This document shows positions 24,705-38,383 of a DNA stretch of 64,000 bases, in pieces. The notes beneath the pieces are model-generated. The model had not been told where the DNA came from, made no database searches, and saw only the letters and a program-made list of their open reading frames with translations. Location: the NCBI GenBank assembly GCA_030704615.1, contig CM060733.1:40610001-40674000 (forward strand), read 5' to 3'. The DNA is from Takakia lepidozioides (Eukaryota > Streptophyta > Takakiopsida > Takakiales > Takakiaceae). Each line of letters starts with the position of its first letter. Position 1 is the stretch's first letter. Made by a program: the position numbers and the translations under genes.

Positions 24705-27700
24705 CTCGTCAAACAAAGCCTTTGCACTTGGAAGATCTGCTGTGGACCTGTAGACTTGCAGACGCCTGAGAAACTGTGAAATAGCTGGCACACCTACTGT
24801 TTGAATCTTGTTTCTCTCCAATGACACCAGAATGTCATCAGATCCAATACTCTGGATTTGAACTAAAGGTTTCGTTTGCAACTCTTGAGAAGGAGCAGAG
24901 GTTGACCCTTGCTCCATTTCAGGCATCGATGCTGCTAAAAGCACTCGAAGAATTACAAATCTGGCCTGCAATTCATGGACAACAGGATGAGAAGATTCTG
25001 GGATTTTAAACTATATATACTCAGAACTGTTCTAAAAGTCTAAAATTAGATTGCTATGGCTGCACATGAGGGATTACTACTGTGTGAGCCAGAAGCATAG
25101 TTTGCAATCCATGAAACTATCATATGTATTACCTGTTGACTTTTCCTTAACAACCACAGAGAGGACAGAATGTAGGACCTGCATGTGTGCCTGGTGCCAC
25201 TGACATGTGTCTGGAGAGAAGAACTCCAGCGCAAGTAGTCCTGCCCTAACCTGGTTCACAGAGCACATTTCCTTTATCAACACCATTCCCACATTGTCCA
25301 GGGTTATTCAACTAGAACGTCGTGCACAGGTAAGTGTCGCATTGAAAAGAGAAACATGCAAACATATACACAAAATAAGACAGAGGACACATGCCAAGAG
25401 TGCTAACCTGCCCTCCATCAAGGAGCCTCTATGCTAAGCAAAATTGCACATTGTGTTGGTTGTAAGGTCAGACTGGGGATGCTGAACTTCTACGCAAAAG
25501 GAAAGCAAAAATTGAAATCTTTTCATACTGCAGGAGAAAATACTGTGCTTTTTTGAACATCTATGGACAATATCGAGTTCCTTTCTTTCTTTAGGTATGT
25601 ATGAGTCTGTCAAAGACTCTGGCATTGCCACAGTCCAAGTGGCAAGGGAGTTCTCAGCACTATAGGGGTGAAGCAGGGTGCCCCCGCTATCTTTACTGAC
25701 TCGGTTGCCTTCGGAAGGGGAGCCAACACCATCAATACTTCTTTATGTTATCCTATTGGCACATCCACCTGTCTTCCTCATTCAACAAACAAGAGATTGA
25801 TATAGACAGGAAGTGGTTATTTCCGCATTAAAAAAATATTTGCAGCTATGGCTATGCCAGATGCTACCTCTACACATGTGAGGCAAATCCAAAAACCAGT
25901 TGGTATGCCTAGGTCTCCAATTTCATTTAAGTTACACGTTCTGTCCATTTTGTGCCTACCGCAACGAAGTACAAAGCCCTGGAAATTTCTTCCATCCCGA
26001 CCGCAACAAGTCTCTAAGACAGAAGCTGAATGTTAAGTGAGCCCAGAAACCACAGAATCTTAGAAAACAGCTGGAGTTCCATCATGATATCTTCCTGGTC
26101 GTCCGTGATGATAGAATCTTACAGCCTAATTACTGGTCTGCGACGCTATCTCCATCTCTTCTACAGGCATTAGGGAACCTTGTTAAGGTGCCTCCTCTCT
26201 TGTGTATCCTGCCTTCTTAGGCCCATACGCTCTTCGCACTTCCCATAGATGTTATAAACTTTCTTTATTGTTTTTAGGCTCTCTTTCTTGTTTCATGCTT
26301 TCCTTGTCCCATAGGCTCTTTGAGCTTCCCATGGACATTATAGAGTATCATTTCATTTCATTTCTCCAGAGCAAAGAATCACCCCTGAAAATGCCTGTAG
26401 CATGTAAAAGTGGCCCAAAACATAGCTAATCGAGTCATTCCATGCCGCGGCTCGGTATATACGGAGCCCCTACTATTAACGTATCATGTAACGTCTTTCT
26501 CTCATTGATGCACTGTGTTACAATGTCTGCTGACTGTGTCTTGTACTGGTGAAAAGCACGGCTTACCATGAGGAGCCAGTTGATGTACATAACATTTTCT
26601 GCTTGATCACCTGAATGGCCAAAGATTTCCAAAACCTGCAAAGCCATTACTCTTAAATACGGAAGTATAGCTGGAACATAGTATTTCAGAGACAAGGTTC
26701 GTATTGATAGCAAATTTAAGCACTTCCCAGGTCTAAAACTGGATCAAATCCTTAGCCTGAATTACTCTACTTGCTTCATAACTAGGTTTCACATACTATG
26801 TAGTTGTCACACACGAGCGCCAGACAGGAGGAAGGAATAACGTTGAAGATATGTGAGGAAGGTCCAGCACCTCCACATCACCAGCATATACAACACTCAC
26901 AAGAGGATTTGCAGAGAGATAGATGCCAACACACTCAGCCCGGCATTCTTCCAACGTTGAACTGAGTTCCCCAAATACGGAGTCCCAGGTCTGGCCTGGT
27001 GTATAGCATGTCGCCACTGCCTCTTTGGTGAACGGGTGCATAACCTAATCATGGATAACATTTTTATATGTATATCCATACCAACAGTCAGGCATACAAG
27101 CATGCTAGAAAACAAACTGTTAAGGATGGCACTTCACATTAAGCATGAGTGAGGAGCTTCTAATCATCGACTCCTACCAGCTGATTGCAATAACAGGCAG
27201 GAGAGCCCACTGTGGGAGCTGGACTAAGATAGCTACTTCAGAGTACAAATTACCAATTCTGTAGAACCCAAAAAGAATGTACAGACTAAGTAGTCAAGAG
27301 GCCTTACTTTGCCATAGTCATAGTTGTAAGTACCATCTTTGCCACGCATGAAAAGCTTCCCTGATCCATGGCCGAGAAGTTCATGGCAGCTGATTTGGAT
27401 ATCAAAGGCCTCTCCCTTCAGGTCCCTGAACAGTGCTTGGTCATCCTCAGACAAAAAGGATATCTATGTCAACCAAACCCAACAATGTACAGGAGTAAGT
27501 GATACAACTCTTGACGCGATAGGGTAGCGTAACAAATGCGCGACATTGTCCAGCAAAGTCACAAACACATGGTCAGTACAAAGGAGAAGAAAAAGTTTGA
27601 TATATCCAAGGGAGGCCCAGAGAGCCCACGGTACACTAAGAACAATAGACACCAAGCAACGGATCAAAAAACAAACACATGGAGTTCCTCATGTAAGTGG

Positions 27701-30700
27701 AGAGCAAAACTTGACACCACAGGTCAATGCACAAATGCATCATGCTAACTAAAAAAGTCAGAACAATCTGCTTAGTGAGAAGTAGACAAAATTTGTTATG
27801 TTTAAGGGAGGTCCAGATGGCCCCTGGGACATAGAGAACAACAGCAGATACCAATAAACACATTGCATGAAAAAAAAGTGCCCTATGTAGGAACAGAAAC
27901 GAAATGAAATGGTACTTCATAACATCCGCAGAAAGCTCATAGAGCTTATAGGACAAAATGGAAACAAATATGAGAGGAAACAAAACCAGAGCCAAAAGTA
28001 AAACTATTGCTCGAGGGATGGTCTAAGGGTCAAGGCCTTGTGCAGGTAAGCTGCCAAGCATTTCTGATCCTCGTAGTGGAAGACTTCAGTGAGAGATTGA
28101 GTCCGCGGAATAGACAGTGGAATCTCCCACGGATCTCCTAGTATAGAGGGCAATAGAAGAAGAAGTGTTCTTCAGTTTCAAGTTCCCGGTTGCACCCTGT
28201 GCAAGCTGGACATAGGCGGTCCTCCCTGTTGCAGGTTTTCCCATCTGCCAGTCTCTATCTGTAGATTGTGGGAGGCCACCCTGAACCGCCCCAATGCCCT
28301 CAGGAGGGAAGGAGATAAAGGTGCCGAGGTAATTGAGCAGCAAGATTCTATCATCTCTGAGAACCAAGACTGTCTCTATAGAAATGGAGCTTTGTTGTGA
28401 GATTGCCACCCCTTCTGGATTATCTGGCAATAGTGAAGCAATAGAGAGTCCATTGTGCTAAAAAGAACTGTCAACTCGAGCATACCAGGAGTGCTTGAGA
28501 CCTGCAGTTTTGAGCCTAATAGAGGTTGCGAGGGCTCTTACCACGAGCCCCTTGGGTGGAAGGGCTTGTAACCTGTGAAGAAAGATTGTAAGCCGGAAGA
28601 GGGCCTCTGTTTGAAGTGGCACGCATGCGAACTCTGCACCTAGGATGCAAGTTTTCTTCTCGCACAATTTGTGCAAGTCGAACAATTGCTGCTTTGCCAT
28701 GATCCTGAGAATGATAGTTGCATTTACAACGTCTGCGGGAAGTTCGAACAGCTTATGGGACAAGGAATAAACGAAATCGTACTTCATGACATCTGCAGGA
28801 AGCTCAAAGAGCTTCTTGGAGAAGAGGAAATGAAATGACATGAAATGGTACTTTATAACGTCCGCGGAAAGATCAAAAAGCTTATGGGACACAATGGAAA
28901 AAACCAAGAGAGAGGAAACAAAACCAGGGCCAAAAAACAGCCCAAAAGCAACTACTGCTCAAGGGATTGTCTAAGGGTCAAGGGCTCATGGACTGAATCA
29001 AAAGCCTTTTGCAAGTCCACGAAATAGGCATATCGATCTACCGTAGTTTGATGAGTGAAAATATGCTATGCCGGAAACCAGCCTTTCAGTAGTGCGAAGC
29101 TGAAAAGCTTCTCCTACGTCATCAAGTTCCACCACGACTACCCCAAACAGCTTAGCTGAGAATAAAGAAACCATAATTGTGAGATTTGTCCACTCTGGGA
29201 AAGAAAGAAAGGAGAGAAAGAGACTTAAAGAAGAATGGAGAAAGAGACAGAAGAAAGAGTGCCTCAACAAGCAGCCCAGAAAATATTCAACAACAAGCGA
29301 TTCTCTAGGGTGGAGAGCCTCATGTACACCTATGGCTAAGCATGTCTAATTACTGAAAAACTTCAGTGAGTGTCCCAGGATACGTAATAGTATCAACCCC
29401 ACATTTCATAATACAAAGACAAAGTCTCTAGAAAGACGATTGTATAATCTTGTGATGTACAGGGCAGGAGAAAAACAGATGATGGTAACCTATCTGCCTG
29501 TCTTGATTGGGAGATTGTGTGCATTGACCATCAAAGTTCCAAAGCACTGGTTTGTGAGTTTGAAAGTGACAGACAAGTGGTAAGGCATGAGGGTTCCACT
29601 AACCTTGATGGTTATGAAAGCAACTTTGTAGACAGAACAAAACAGAAACTTTACAGATTAAGACCTCATAATTATCCATAAAGCTTGTGAGATTCAGAAT
29701 TGAACACCCTCTGTATACATTGATAAAGCAGAAAGAAATACCTTCTCAACCACCTCATTGGCGTCAAGCACATTCCCAAGTGATACGTTCTTGAAACCAT
29801 AGTTCTGAATAACATACCAAAACATGTGTTATTGTACAAGAACATGGATAAAGTGAGAACTGGATTTCCCCAATAGTTTCAGCCAAGTCTCACTGACATT
29901 CTTTTCCTATACTTAGACCATACCTCACTGGCATTCTCCACACTATTCTCTGCGATCTGCAGAATGGATCATCCCATTACATCCAAGAAAATGTTTGCCA
30001 AAGCGCCAGCACTACACAACCGCCAAAATCCAGCAGAGAAGACTCGTTTCAATACTTTGTCCAGGGCTGGTTCTCTTTCAGGAACTTGATTCCAAAGGAT
30101 GCAGACATTTGCAGTGAACCCTCCCTCTATTGGTCCTTTATAAGTTGCTGCTACATACTCCAATCTTCAGTTGGAGTCATCTGCCTTGGAAGAATGTTAC
30201 TTAACCCTACTTACTAGTAATCATAGGCTGGGTGGGCATGACCCACACCCTGCTCTCATGGTCCATATTATATTATTTTATATAAGCCCTACTACATTTG
30301 CTTACAAGTGGACTGAGTGTGGGTCCACTATTTGGTAGCTCAATTGGATAGAGCAGGAGTGATTTTGGGCTCAATCCTGCTACATGGTTGGGTATGGTAA
30401 GAACACATGCCTAACCAGATTCGTAAATCCCTTCGTTCTCTTCTCCTTTTGTCTCAAACAACATTGCAGTTGCTGTCTGCCTTATTTGCCTCTCATCGGA
30501 TGAACTGTTGCAAGTTATGAAGTTGACTAGGTGCAAGAAGATGCAAGAAGATGCAAGAAGACTTCCAATTTATGTCTGTTACCTGGCGGACATCTTCATA
30601 GTTGGGTACATTGATGCCTACTGGAATGCTACTATTAGCAAATGCTAGAACCTGCAAACACAAGGACCACCGCCCACAAGAGCAATCCATTAATATAAAG

Positions 30701-33700
30701 CTTAAACTATACAAAACAGGAGGTCCAGCACAGGGATTACACGCACAGGATACTCAGCCAACATTTACCATCAACTTAATCAACAACTTAACCAATCTAC
30801 ATGGAGGTTCCCGGTTTTGTGCAAACATGCGTCACACTCTGAATTCCCATATGATTCTTTGTGAAAAGTTCCCCTCAAAACTACACAGGTGTGAAGAGTT
30901 TCTTGCAAAGACCCATACATGAGTTATAACTACAGATCACAATACCATGTTACCTAGATGAACCTCAGAACTAGATTATTTGCAATGACTCCGGAAGTGT
31001 AAATCTACTGACAAAAAAACGAAGTTTTAGTAGAAGGAAAAGGCCTTACATCGATCGACGTGAACTCTGGTTTGTGGAACACATCCTTCTCAAATTCTTT
31101 CGGCCATGGCAATGTTAGCAGTAACTGCTCTGAAGCATCGACAAGTGCTGCAAACCTTGAGCTTTTTTCCTGCGGCAAGCATTAATTGAAGTTAGTTGTA
31201 TGCATCTACACAACACGTACTGAAGTCCTTCTGCGTTGGAAAGGGCTCTACTGTAAGCAGGGAGTTTGTCTCATCGGCTGTTGTGAATGGAGTCAAAGAG
31301 GGAGATCAAAAGCAGAGAGGCTCTAGAGATGAACAGTACAGAAAGATTTGGGGCATACAATATGCATGATAGAACAACAGCTTGCAGTCTGCTACTACCT
31401 TGTTCACAACAGCCAAAAACCCTTCGAATTCTGCACGGATACCCATGGGGTCTCGATATGTCTCAATGAACCTGCCGAACAAAAGGCAGAAATTGTGAGG
31501 ACGCTTCCACCAATAAGTCACATTTCCAAACAGTACAACGACTAAGTTGAACAGCCTACGGCAACCAGCTATTCCCTTCAAAAGCACTCATCAATCTCCA
31601 CCAAGGTCAACCTTGCCAACTGACTTATTGGCAATTTTTCTAGCCCTTCATCAAAGTCTTGTTATGATTCTCCAAAGGGTCTGTCATTGGTTATAAAGCA
31701 TAGACATGCAGCTCAAGGAGAGATAGGAGTAACATACCCAATATTTTCCTCGAGAAGCCCACCCTTATAGCTAAGCCAATGCCTTTGAGCTTGCTTGTGA
31801 GCCTCAATTGAACCAGTCTCAAAGTACTTTATGTACCTGGATAATTTGGAACTTGCCAAGGTCAGATCATTCAACAGTGTTTTTGACCGAAAGTATTCTG
31901 GACCTACTGAAGATATTCAGGCTTCCAGGTTTAGAACTGCTTTTCCCCAAATTATGGTTGAAATCAGAAAACTTAATTTACAGCCTGAAAAAATGACAGT
32001 TAGTCAATAAGGGGCAATTTCAATATATGTCAGAGCTTTAAGCACTATCTATGTTGTGTTTTATCTGTACTGTCCTCCACCAGTAGCCTGAATAAGCATT
32101 TACATGACCAACAACTTTCCACACAGCTCGACATCATCACAAACATGCTACAAGGGTTAAGAGCATGCACCAGCGAGAGAACAACACCACTGCAAAAGCA
32201 ACGCCTCAAATTCAGGTCCAAACTACCATTCTCTAGTGTGCAAGTGACAGCTGAACCATGCACCGTAGCCTCTAGACAAGCAGGCGTGTCTGCTGGGCTT
32301 GCTAATGGGTGGCAGAAGTTCAAAAACTCTGTGCTTACAATTTGCCGAGTAAAGCTGATATGAGTCTTAAAAAATCACAGCATGAAGGTTTGGCACATAC
32401 TCTAGGAGCATCGCTTTCTGGTGTTCATTGCTACAAAAAGCAATGGCATCTCTAAGGTGGTGAACCGCCTCTGCAAGGTCCTCTTGATAATCCCCATACA
32501 CAATGTGGATTATACACTTATCCTGGACAAATCAATTTACAAAGCATCAACCTGACCATTGTTTCCTCTTGATAAACATTATACACGACATGGATCATAC
32601 ACTTGTCCTGGAAAAATCATTTTACAAAGTATCAACTGGACCATTCACTTCCTTACTCTTTGTTGGCCAGATACTTTTTTAGCACCTCCACACCAACGTC
32701 AATCCCCAGTTGTCTCACACTTACTCGCGACTAATGGAGTACGCACTTAACATCTAATACCGTTCAACTACAGGTGATAACCCCACCAACCTCATGCTTG
32801 TATGATCCTGGCTCTAGTCTGGTAGCCATAGTAATTGTGGAAGAGTCAATGGATCCTACGCCCACCTTATTAATTAAGATCTCTTCAATGATCAACAGGG
32901 TGTAAAGCAGCTAGGATTCTGCAATATCTCTATGATTTACAACTGAAACCTCAAATCTGTACCAGTGGCACATCACTCGAGTTGGTTCATATATTTGATC
33001 AATTGGATGTTTAGACTGATCTCAAATACAAAGATACATATACCAACTCAGTACCTTGTACTGGTGTCTCTCTGTTGGTAGCTTTAAGGAGGAGGCTATG
33101 AGCAACTCAAACTCAGGAAGCTTTTCCTCATTTTTAGCTCCTTTCACTGTCTCCTGCCGCCAAAGCCTTGTGTTCCAGGCTTCCATCCCCTGTTGAGCCA
33201 TCCACTCCTGTTTTGCAAGAGTCAACAATTGTGTCCCCTCTCATGAAGGAAAATTCTTATCCAATCAAATTTGCTTTCATTTACAAACTTAGGGTTTAGG
33301 ATTTAGATACATTGCAACTAGCTCCAAAACTGTCAGCCAAGAATCATTGACCACAAGCAAACACTGCTTATTAATATGGACGGAGTCCAAGAACAATCAA
33401 CAGGAGTACACAAGGTCATTGAGGATAAATGATTTCAGACCTGCAACAAAGTACTATCTCCGTGCACTATGGAGGACTTTGAGGCTCTGACATCATGGTG
33501 CCATGGTGTGAAAAACTATGAGCACTAGGGTTCAGAGGTGACCTGTTCCCACTCTGCCACAACAATCGTGCTACAGCACGACTACCACAAATCAGTCAAA
33601 TTTGTGATCTAAGATCTACCTACTGTCCTTCCGTGGGGGCTTACTGTTCTCTGTATCATTATAAACCCATCCACAAGAACTACGGTAGGGTGAAGTGTCT

Positions 33701-36700
33701 TAACATTCAACATGCCAGCTAAACACGTCCACTCAAGACGATCAAACGAACATAATGATTTGGTTATGGAAACTAATCCTCTCCTACCGTCGGCATGAAA
33801 TGGCATATATCTCAAGCTGTAGGCAGATTCATAGTTGACTACTGGAAGTATGGAGCTTCGCCCTCCTCACATTTCCTCAGTTGACTGCAAATATGAACAA
33901 GATAACCCACATCTCCACGGGCTCCATAAAGATGACATTCTAGACCCTCCGTCACCAGAAAGATTTCTTGAATTCTGCAACAATCAGTTGTTATTCTCTC
34001 CTACCAGTATGGCCTCGTTCTTCCATGGTGCTCTTACCTCACATAGTGGAAAAAAAACATTTGGAACGAGAGGAAAAACTGAGAAAATCTCTGGGTTATG
34101 GCTATTTCACCAGCCGGATAGCAAGATGGAAACTTTGTGCATCGTCCTATCCTAAATGGGAAACGAGATGGAAAACGTTAAGTATATAACACTTCCAAGG
34201 AGCTTCAAACACCAGAGAAATCCAAATATTAATGTCCTACGTATAAGGAGATTTCCGCCTTACCAATGGTTGACAAAGGAGGCCAACTCAGCTGTCTCAG
34301 AACAAATTTCATGTCTGACCCACGGCCAGAAAAATCAATGGAATATCTTCAACATTTCATTGACGTTCACCGAGTCCTTGGCAGGCTTGCAAAGTACTAA
34401 AAGAAGGGATAAACCTGGCATAGAGACCATGCAAAATCCATCGTCAATTTAATCACTAACATTAAATTTCTTGAAGAATCAGGCTGAAAAACCTACCAAG
34501 ATGTTTCTAAGGTCTATAGCTCAAACTTCGACTCACCAATCAACCTCTTTTGCTAACTAGAGTCACAGCAGTGTCACATACCTATGGGGGATAATTATAC
34601 CCAATGTCAGGACTGCGGACAATTTACACAGATTTGCACTCTAGCTCCTTCCTTCATGATCTAATACCAGATAATGCAGGATGCTAGGTGGGTGACAAAA
34701 TGACTGAGCTCCCTCCTACTTAATAACAGCAGTTTCGAGTTAATGTGCTTTCTTGCCAAGGAGATAGCTGAAGAGTCAATTGAGAAAACTAAACAGCTCC
34801 TCCAGGTCTTCTAGCCCATCTTGACTTCAAACTTGTAAGCTAGTTGGATACAGACATTACCCGTACTTAACCCTGTTGACATGGAATCGTCTAGATAACT
34901 TTACTCGCATTTATTGGCAAATTAATTGCTCCAGCATAAGAGACAGATTTGAAACCTTAATATGATCTTAGACAAATCCAATTAGGGTTCAAATAGGATC
35001 CTGGAGGCAGGAATAGACTTAGAAAACCATTTGAAACTCTTGTGCCACAAATATCTAGCTGTGGCGAAATTCTGCTTCCTGTTTCCGATACCATGGAAAG
35101 GGATCCATGTAACAGAGTTTTGTACAGTCCCTACCAAACGCCCATGACTATAATCAACTGACAGATAGACAACTTGGCTGACAGACCTGTCACCAGGAGC
35201 AGTTGCAGTACAGTCAATTTGGTAAGCAATGGCTACAATCTACAAGAGCTTGAAGCTGGAAGTGCACTGCTGTGCAGAACCTCAGCTGTCCACTGATCGT
35301 AATCCCCATAAGAGCTCTTTTAAAAGTGCGATTATATTTAAACTGCAACCTGTACTTCTGATAGTAGTCATTTACAAGGGGGGTTTGACATCTGATGGTA
35401 GTTCACAGGTCCAAACTCTCATATGACGTGTAAATGATAATATAAGATGCCATAGAGAACAACTGGCGGTATGATGTTTGAACTATAACTAGAAACTTAA
35501 TCAGACTAAGTACAGGGGGCCCTAAGTAAGTTGTTGACATAATCTGGAGCAGTGAATCAAACTTGGATGTTTCTCTCTGCTCCTCAATTGCTGGATCAAA
35601 ATGAATAATTGTGAAATTCATATACATAAGAAGACATTCTCATGTAGAGTATATCAAACCCCCACCCAGCCAGCTAACTTGGTGAATAACGCTCAGGAAT
35701 ACCTGAACAAGTTTAATGTCTTCTCTCGTGATATTTTTGGAGTAATACATGGAACAACCGTTTGGGGGAATCCCCAGTTGTCGCTCGCCTGAAATATGGC
35801 ACGAGGACTTGTGATCAGATCAAACCTGGCATGTAAACCTGCCAGCAGCGGTAAGTCATACATTGATAAACTTATCCAAAGCATGTGACTTATCACATGC
35901 TTGGACTTATCAATACATTTGACGAGTCATCTACTTTACTTATAATATGATAAATAATATGATATAAGAGAGGGAGACAGGACCTTACTTGGACTGAGGG
36001 AGTAGATTCTTCGTCGATTGCTCTCCCATAACTCTAGTAGTCTTTGCCTCCTTTCACCCTGTATTAAAGCACCGGGTCAACTTGAGCACAATTGTCTACA
36101 AGAGGATCCAGTTGCTTATAAGCACAAATGGCACTAGAATTTATCAAGATTATGTCACATTGTATAATAGGTAATAAGTGTCAGAGCTCAGCTTGGTCCC
36201 ACCAAAGCCTGCAACAGGTGTCTAGACATACAATTGGACTAGTTAAGGATTTATCCAAGGACTCAGCAAGTTTCTTCATTCCACATCATGTTATAAGAAC
36301 TGGATTAGAACCGGAAGTTTAAGTACTAGTAGACTGATATGAGGACCAGAATTATTGCACATACAATCACACTTTACATGATGGTCCAAGAACAATCTTA
36401 CCTGAAGAGGACACAGTTTGATAATCATATTCAAATTTTCCTCCCTAAGTCCTGGAACGAACTTGGTATCACCAAAAGCAAGGTAGTTTCCTGTAAAGCA
36501 AAACATTCTGGACACGAGGATCAAAAATTGGTTATAGATAACTATATCTAGAGGTGGTATCTTCCTGGTTCCCAGGCTAGTGCAACAAGGTCTGGAAACT
36601 ACCAAATACTGTAACATGTAGACCACATGATGGTTTGTACTAATCCCGGGTTAATGCTTATATGACTTCACAAGTCCAAATTATCGTCATTATACCTATG

Positions 36701-38383
36701 AAGGATTACTTGCTTCCAAAGAGATTTCAAATGTCGTTGAAAAGAAATTTTCATGATCTATGAAGCTGGACTCACGAGTTTACAGACTTTGGCTGCTGAA
36801 TTAGAGGTCTCTAAACAGATCTCAAAAATTTCATGTAGACGACAGCCACAAGGCAGCATCTTCGTAGTTATCACACACATAAATAATACTGCGTCATAGT
36901 GATCCTTGGAAACTAACTTTTGCCAGGACTTTCGAAGTCCTACCCATGTTTGAGAGAAAGCATGCAGCATAAGCTACGAAATACTTCCATTGCCGCTCAG
37001 TGATTTCCGCAGCTAAACATCTTTCTTTGAACTTTGCCATGGGCTCTAGACCAGAGAAAACCAGCAGCAAAATTCTTAGAATCGCTGGAGCTTCCTGCAC
37101 GTGCACAGAACATAGACAAATGATCATAATACAGCTACAACTATCACATCTGATAGTCCACAGGGTGTTTGAGCAACAAGTGTACCTTAAGACCTAAAAC
37201 ATAAAACAGCATGCATGTCCAGCCTCCATGCTTTTCTGTTAGTCCATTACAGTCTCAGAAGTCCCTGAGAACTGTGGCAAGATGATGAAAAATATCAACT
37301 TAAGCGACTCTAACTATGCAGCTGAGAATACATATTTGGAAGCACGTGGGATTCCAGAGTACAGGCCCTATTTAAACCTCGATCCTGTATTGCAAGATGG
37401 GGCCTGGCAGTGAAATCTGTCATATAAGGTCAGGTCGTTAAGTTGGGCTCCGGCATCTTTAGTTCACGTCTAATCGTGAGACTAACAAAAATCCTGGAAG
37501 TTTCTTGATATGTACGTGAGAACCAAATGATGCCTAGTGCATTCACAATTGACACCGCATGAGATTTTGTGGCGTAGTTCTGAGTAGGTCATGTGTTGCC
37601 AGTCTTAGCAAGATTCATGCTTTCCTGTTTTCGCTGATCATGCATGCCTGGAGATCAGAACATATGTTTGGGCGTGTCATGACATGAGTGCCAGATGCGT
37701 GTCATGCGCGGTCTGCGCAGTTACAATAACCAGAATCTCCAAGCTAGTTACACGGTTATCACCACTGCTGCAGCCATTCGATGCTTCGACCACAATCGGA
37801 TCTTTGCACGTAACATCATGGATCTGCACATTGGAGGATCCGATTCGTATCTAGATCGACGCTTGGAGCTCGGAGAAGTCAGCGGATCTGCACTTCAACA
37901 AAGTAGACGTAGTCGACAGACCTATATTCTACCTATCCTTGAGCACTGCGATGGACACTAACATGAGACATGTTATATATCATATTTTGTACATTCTCGA
38001 CTCCTGTTGAGCAAAGAGGAGCTAATTAAAAATGATATAAGTCAAACATTTCATAAAGAGCCAACCTCAGATAGCTGGTAGGCACAAATGCGGGCGCCTG
38101 CCCAAGCAGCTTTGCAGAAATGGTGCGCGTAGTGCTTTTCCTGTTTTGAAAGCTTGTCCCATGCTTCTTTGCACTCGATTGCGCACACTGGCAGGTCGGT
38201 AGACACCACGTGCATAGAGGACACCCGATGACCCCTTTGCAATGCAGAGTCCGAGACGGATGCCTCTCTGGCGCTAGCCGTGGCATCTGACCCTGTAGCG
38301 AGCTCCCCAGATGTCATCCTTTCCGATCCTGGGGTCAAATCGGTTTTCCTTTTCTTCCACTGAAACTCATATTCTGTGTCCAT
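24705..38383 (-). CDS. DPP3: Dipeptidyl peptidase III (M49), animal/fungal type, 18 exons
   Basis: Exons (minus strand, 5' to 3'): 38383-38066, 37094-36944, 36490-36402, 36058-35989, 35788-35703, 33207-33055, 32522-32401, 31836-31738, 31471-31399, 31169-31050, 30651-30583, 29956-29924, 29804-29742, 27463-27308, 27044-26901, 26635-26567, 25250-25179, 24965-24705. All boundaries are GT-AG and all phases join, giving 716 codons without a stop. Residue order follows known DPP III: YAHHFCKAAWAGA, FGDTKFVPGL, SIEAHKQAQRHW, YRDPMGIRAEFEGFLAVVNK, NVPNYEDVRQ, FKNVSLGNVL, the zinc motif HELLGHGSGKLF (His codons in 27368-27385) and EECRAE supplying the third zinc ligand. The enzyme removes dipeptides from peptide N-termini in the cytosol. 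An 11-residue exon (29956-29924) looks like a small insertion. About 80-90 C-terminal residues expected after 24705 were not located. Start is ATG 38383 (MDTEYEFQW). Confidence 0.93.
26200..26370 (+). repeat. Dispersed repeat, copy in inverted orientation
   Basis: This stretch (CTCTTTGAGCTTCCC, then ATGGACATTATAGAGTATCATTTC) is the reverse complement of the units found at 27,890-28,000 and 28,735-28,910, which read GAAATGAAATGGTACTTCAT and then AAGCTCATAGAGCTTAT. It lies in a DPP III intron. Confidence 0.6.
27368..27385 (-). other. DPP III zinc-binding HELLGH codons
   Basis: These six codons encode His-Glu-Leu-Leu-Gly-His, the hexapeptide zinc motif of M49 peptidases in animals and fungi. 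The land-plant M49 proteins fused to Nudix domains that I know carry HECCH instead. The third ligand (Glu in EECRAE) is in the next exon (27044-26901). Confidence 0.9.
27540..29010 (-). mobile_element. LINE fragment (zf-RVT) flanked by direct repeats in a DPP III intron
   Basis: On the minus strand about 28,240-28,090 encodes RLCPACTGCNRELETEEHFF and FYCPLYEEI, the C..C...ETEEH-F...CPLY pattern of the zf-RVT end of LINEs. Upstream (28,620-28,450) lies ALPPKGLVVRALATS... in another frame. On each side is a copy of one repeat: 27,895-28,050 and 28,835-29,005 share GAGGAAACAAAACCAG, CCAAAAG and GTCTAAGGGTCAAGG. Within them a roughly 60-bp unit (peptide-like ...KLFELPADVMKYHF...) is repeated two to three times in tandem. 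Also, AAGGGAGGCCCAGAGAGCCC (27,610) and AAGGGAGGTCCAGATGGCCC (27,805) are diverged duplicates. Confidence 0.5.
30328..30400 (+). mobile_element. tRNA-like SINE head
   Basis: TAGCTCAATTGGATAGAGCA (A-box and D-arm-like) is followed about 15 bp later by GGGCTCAATCC (B-box-like). There is no matching acceptor stem, so it is a SINE or tRNA-derived remnant rather than a tRNA gene. It lies in a DPP III intron. Confidence 0.45.
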
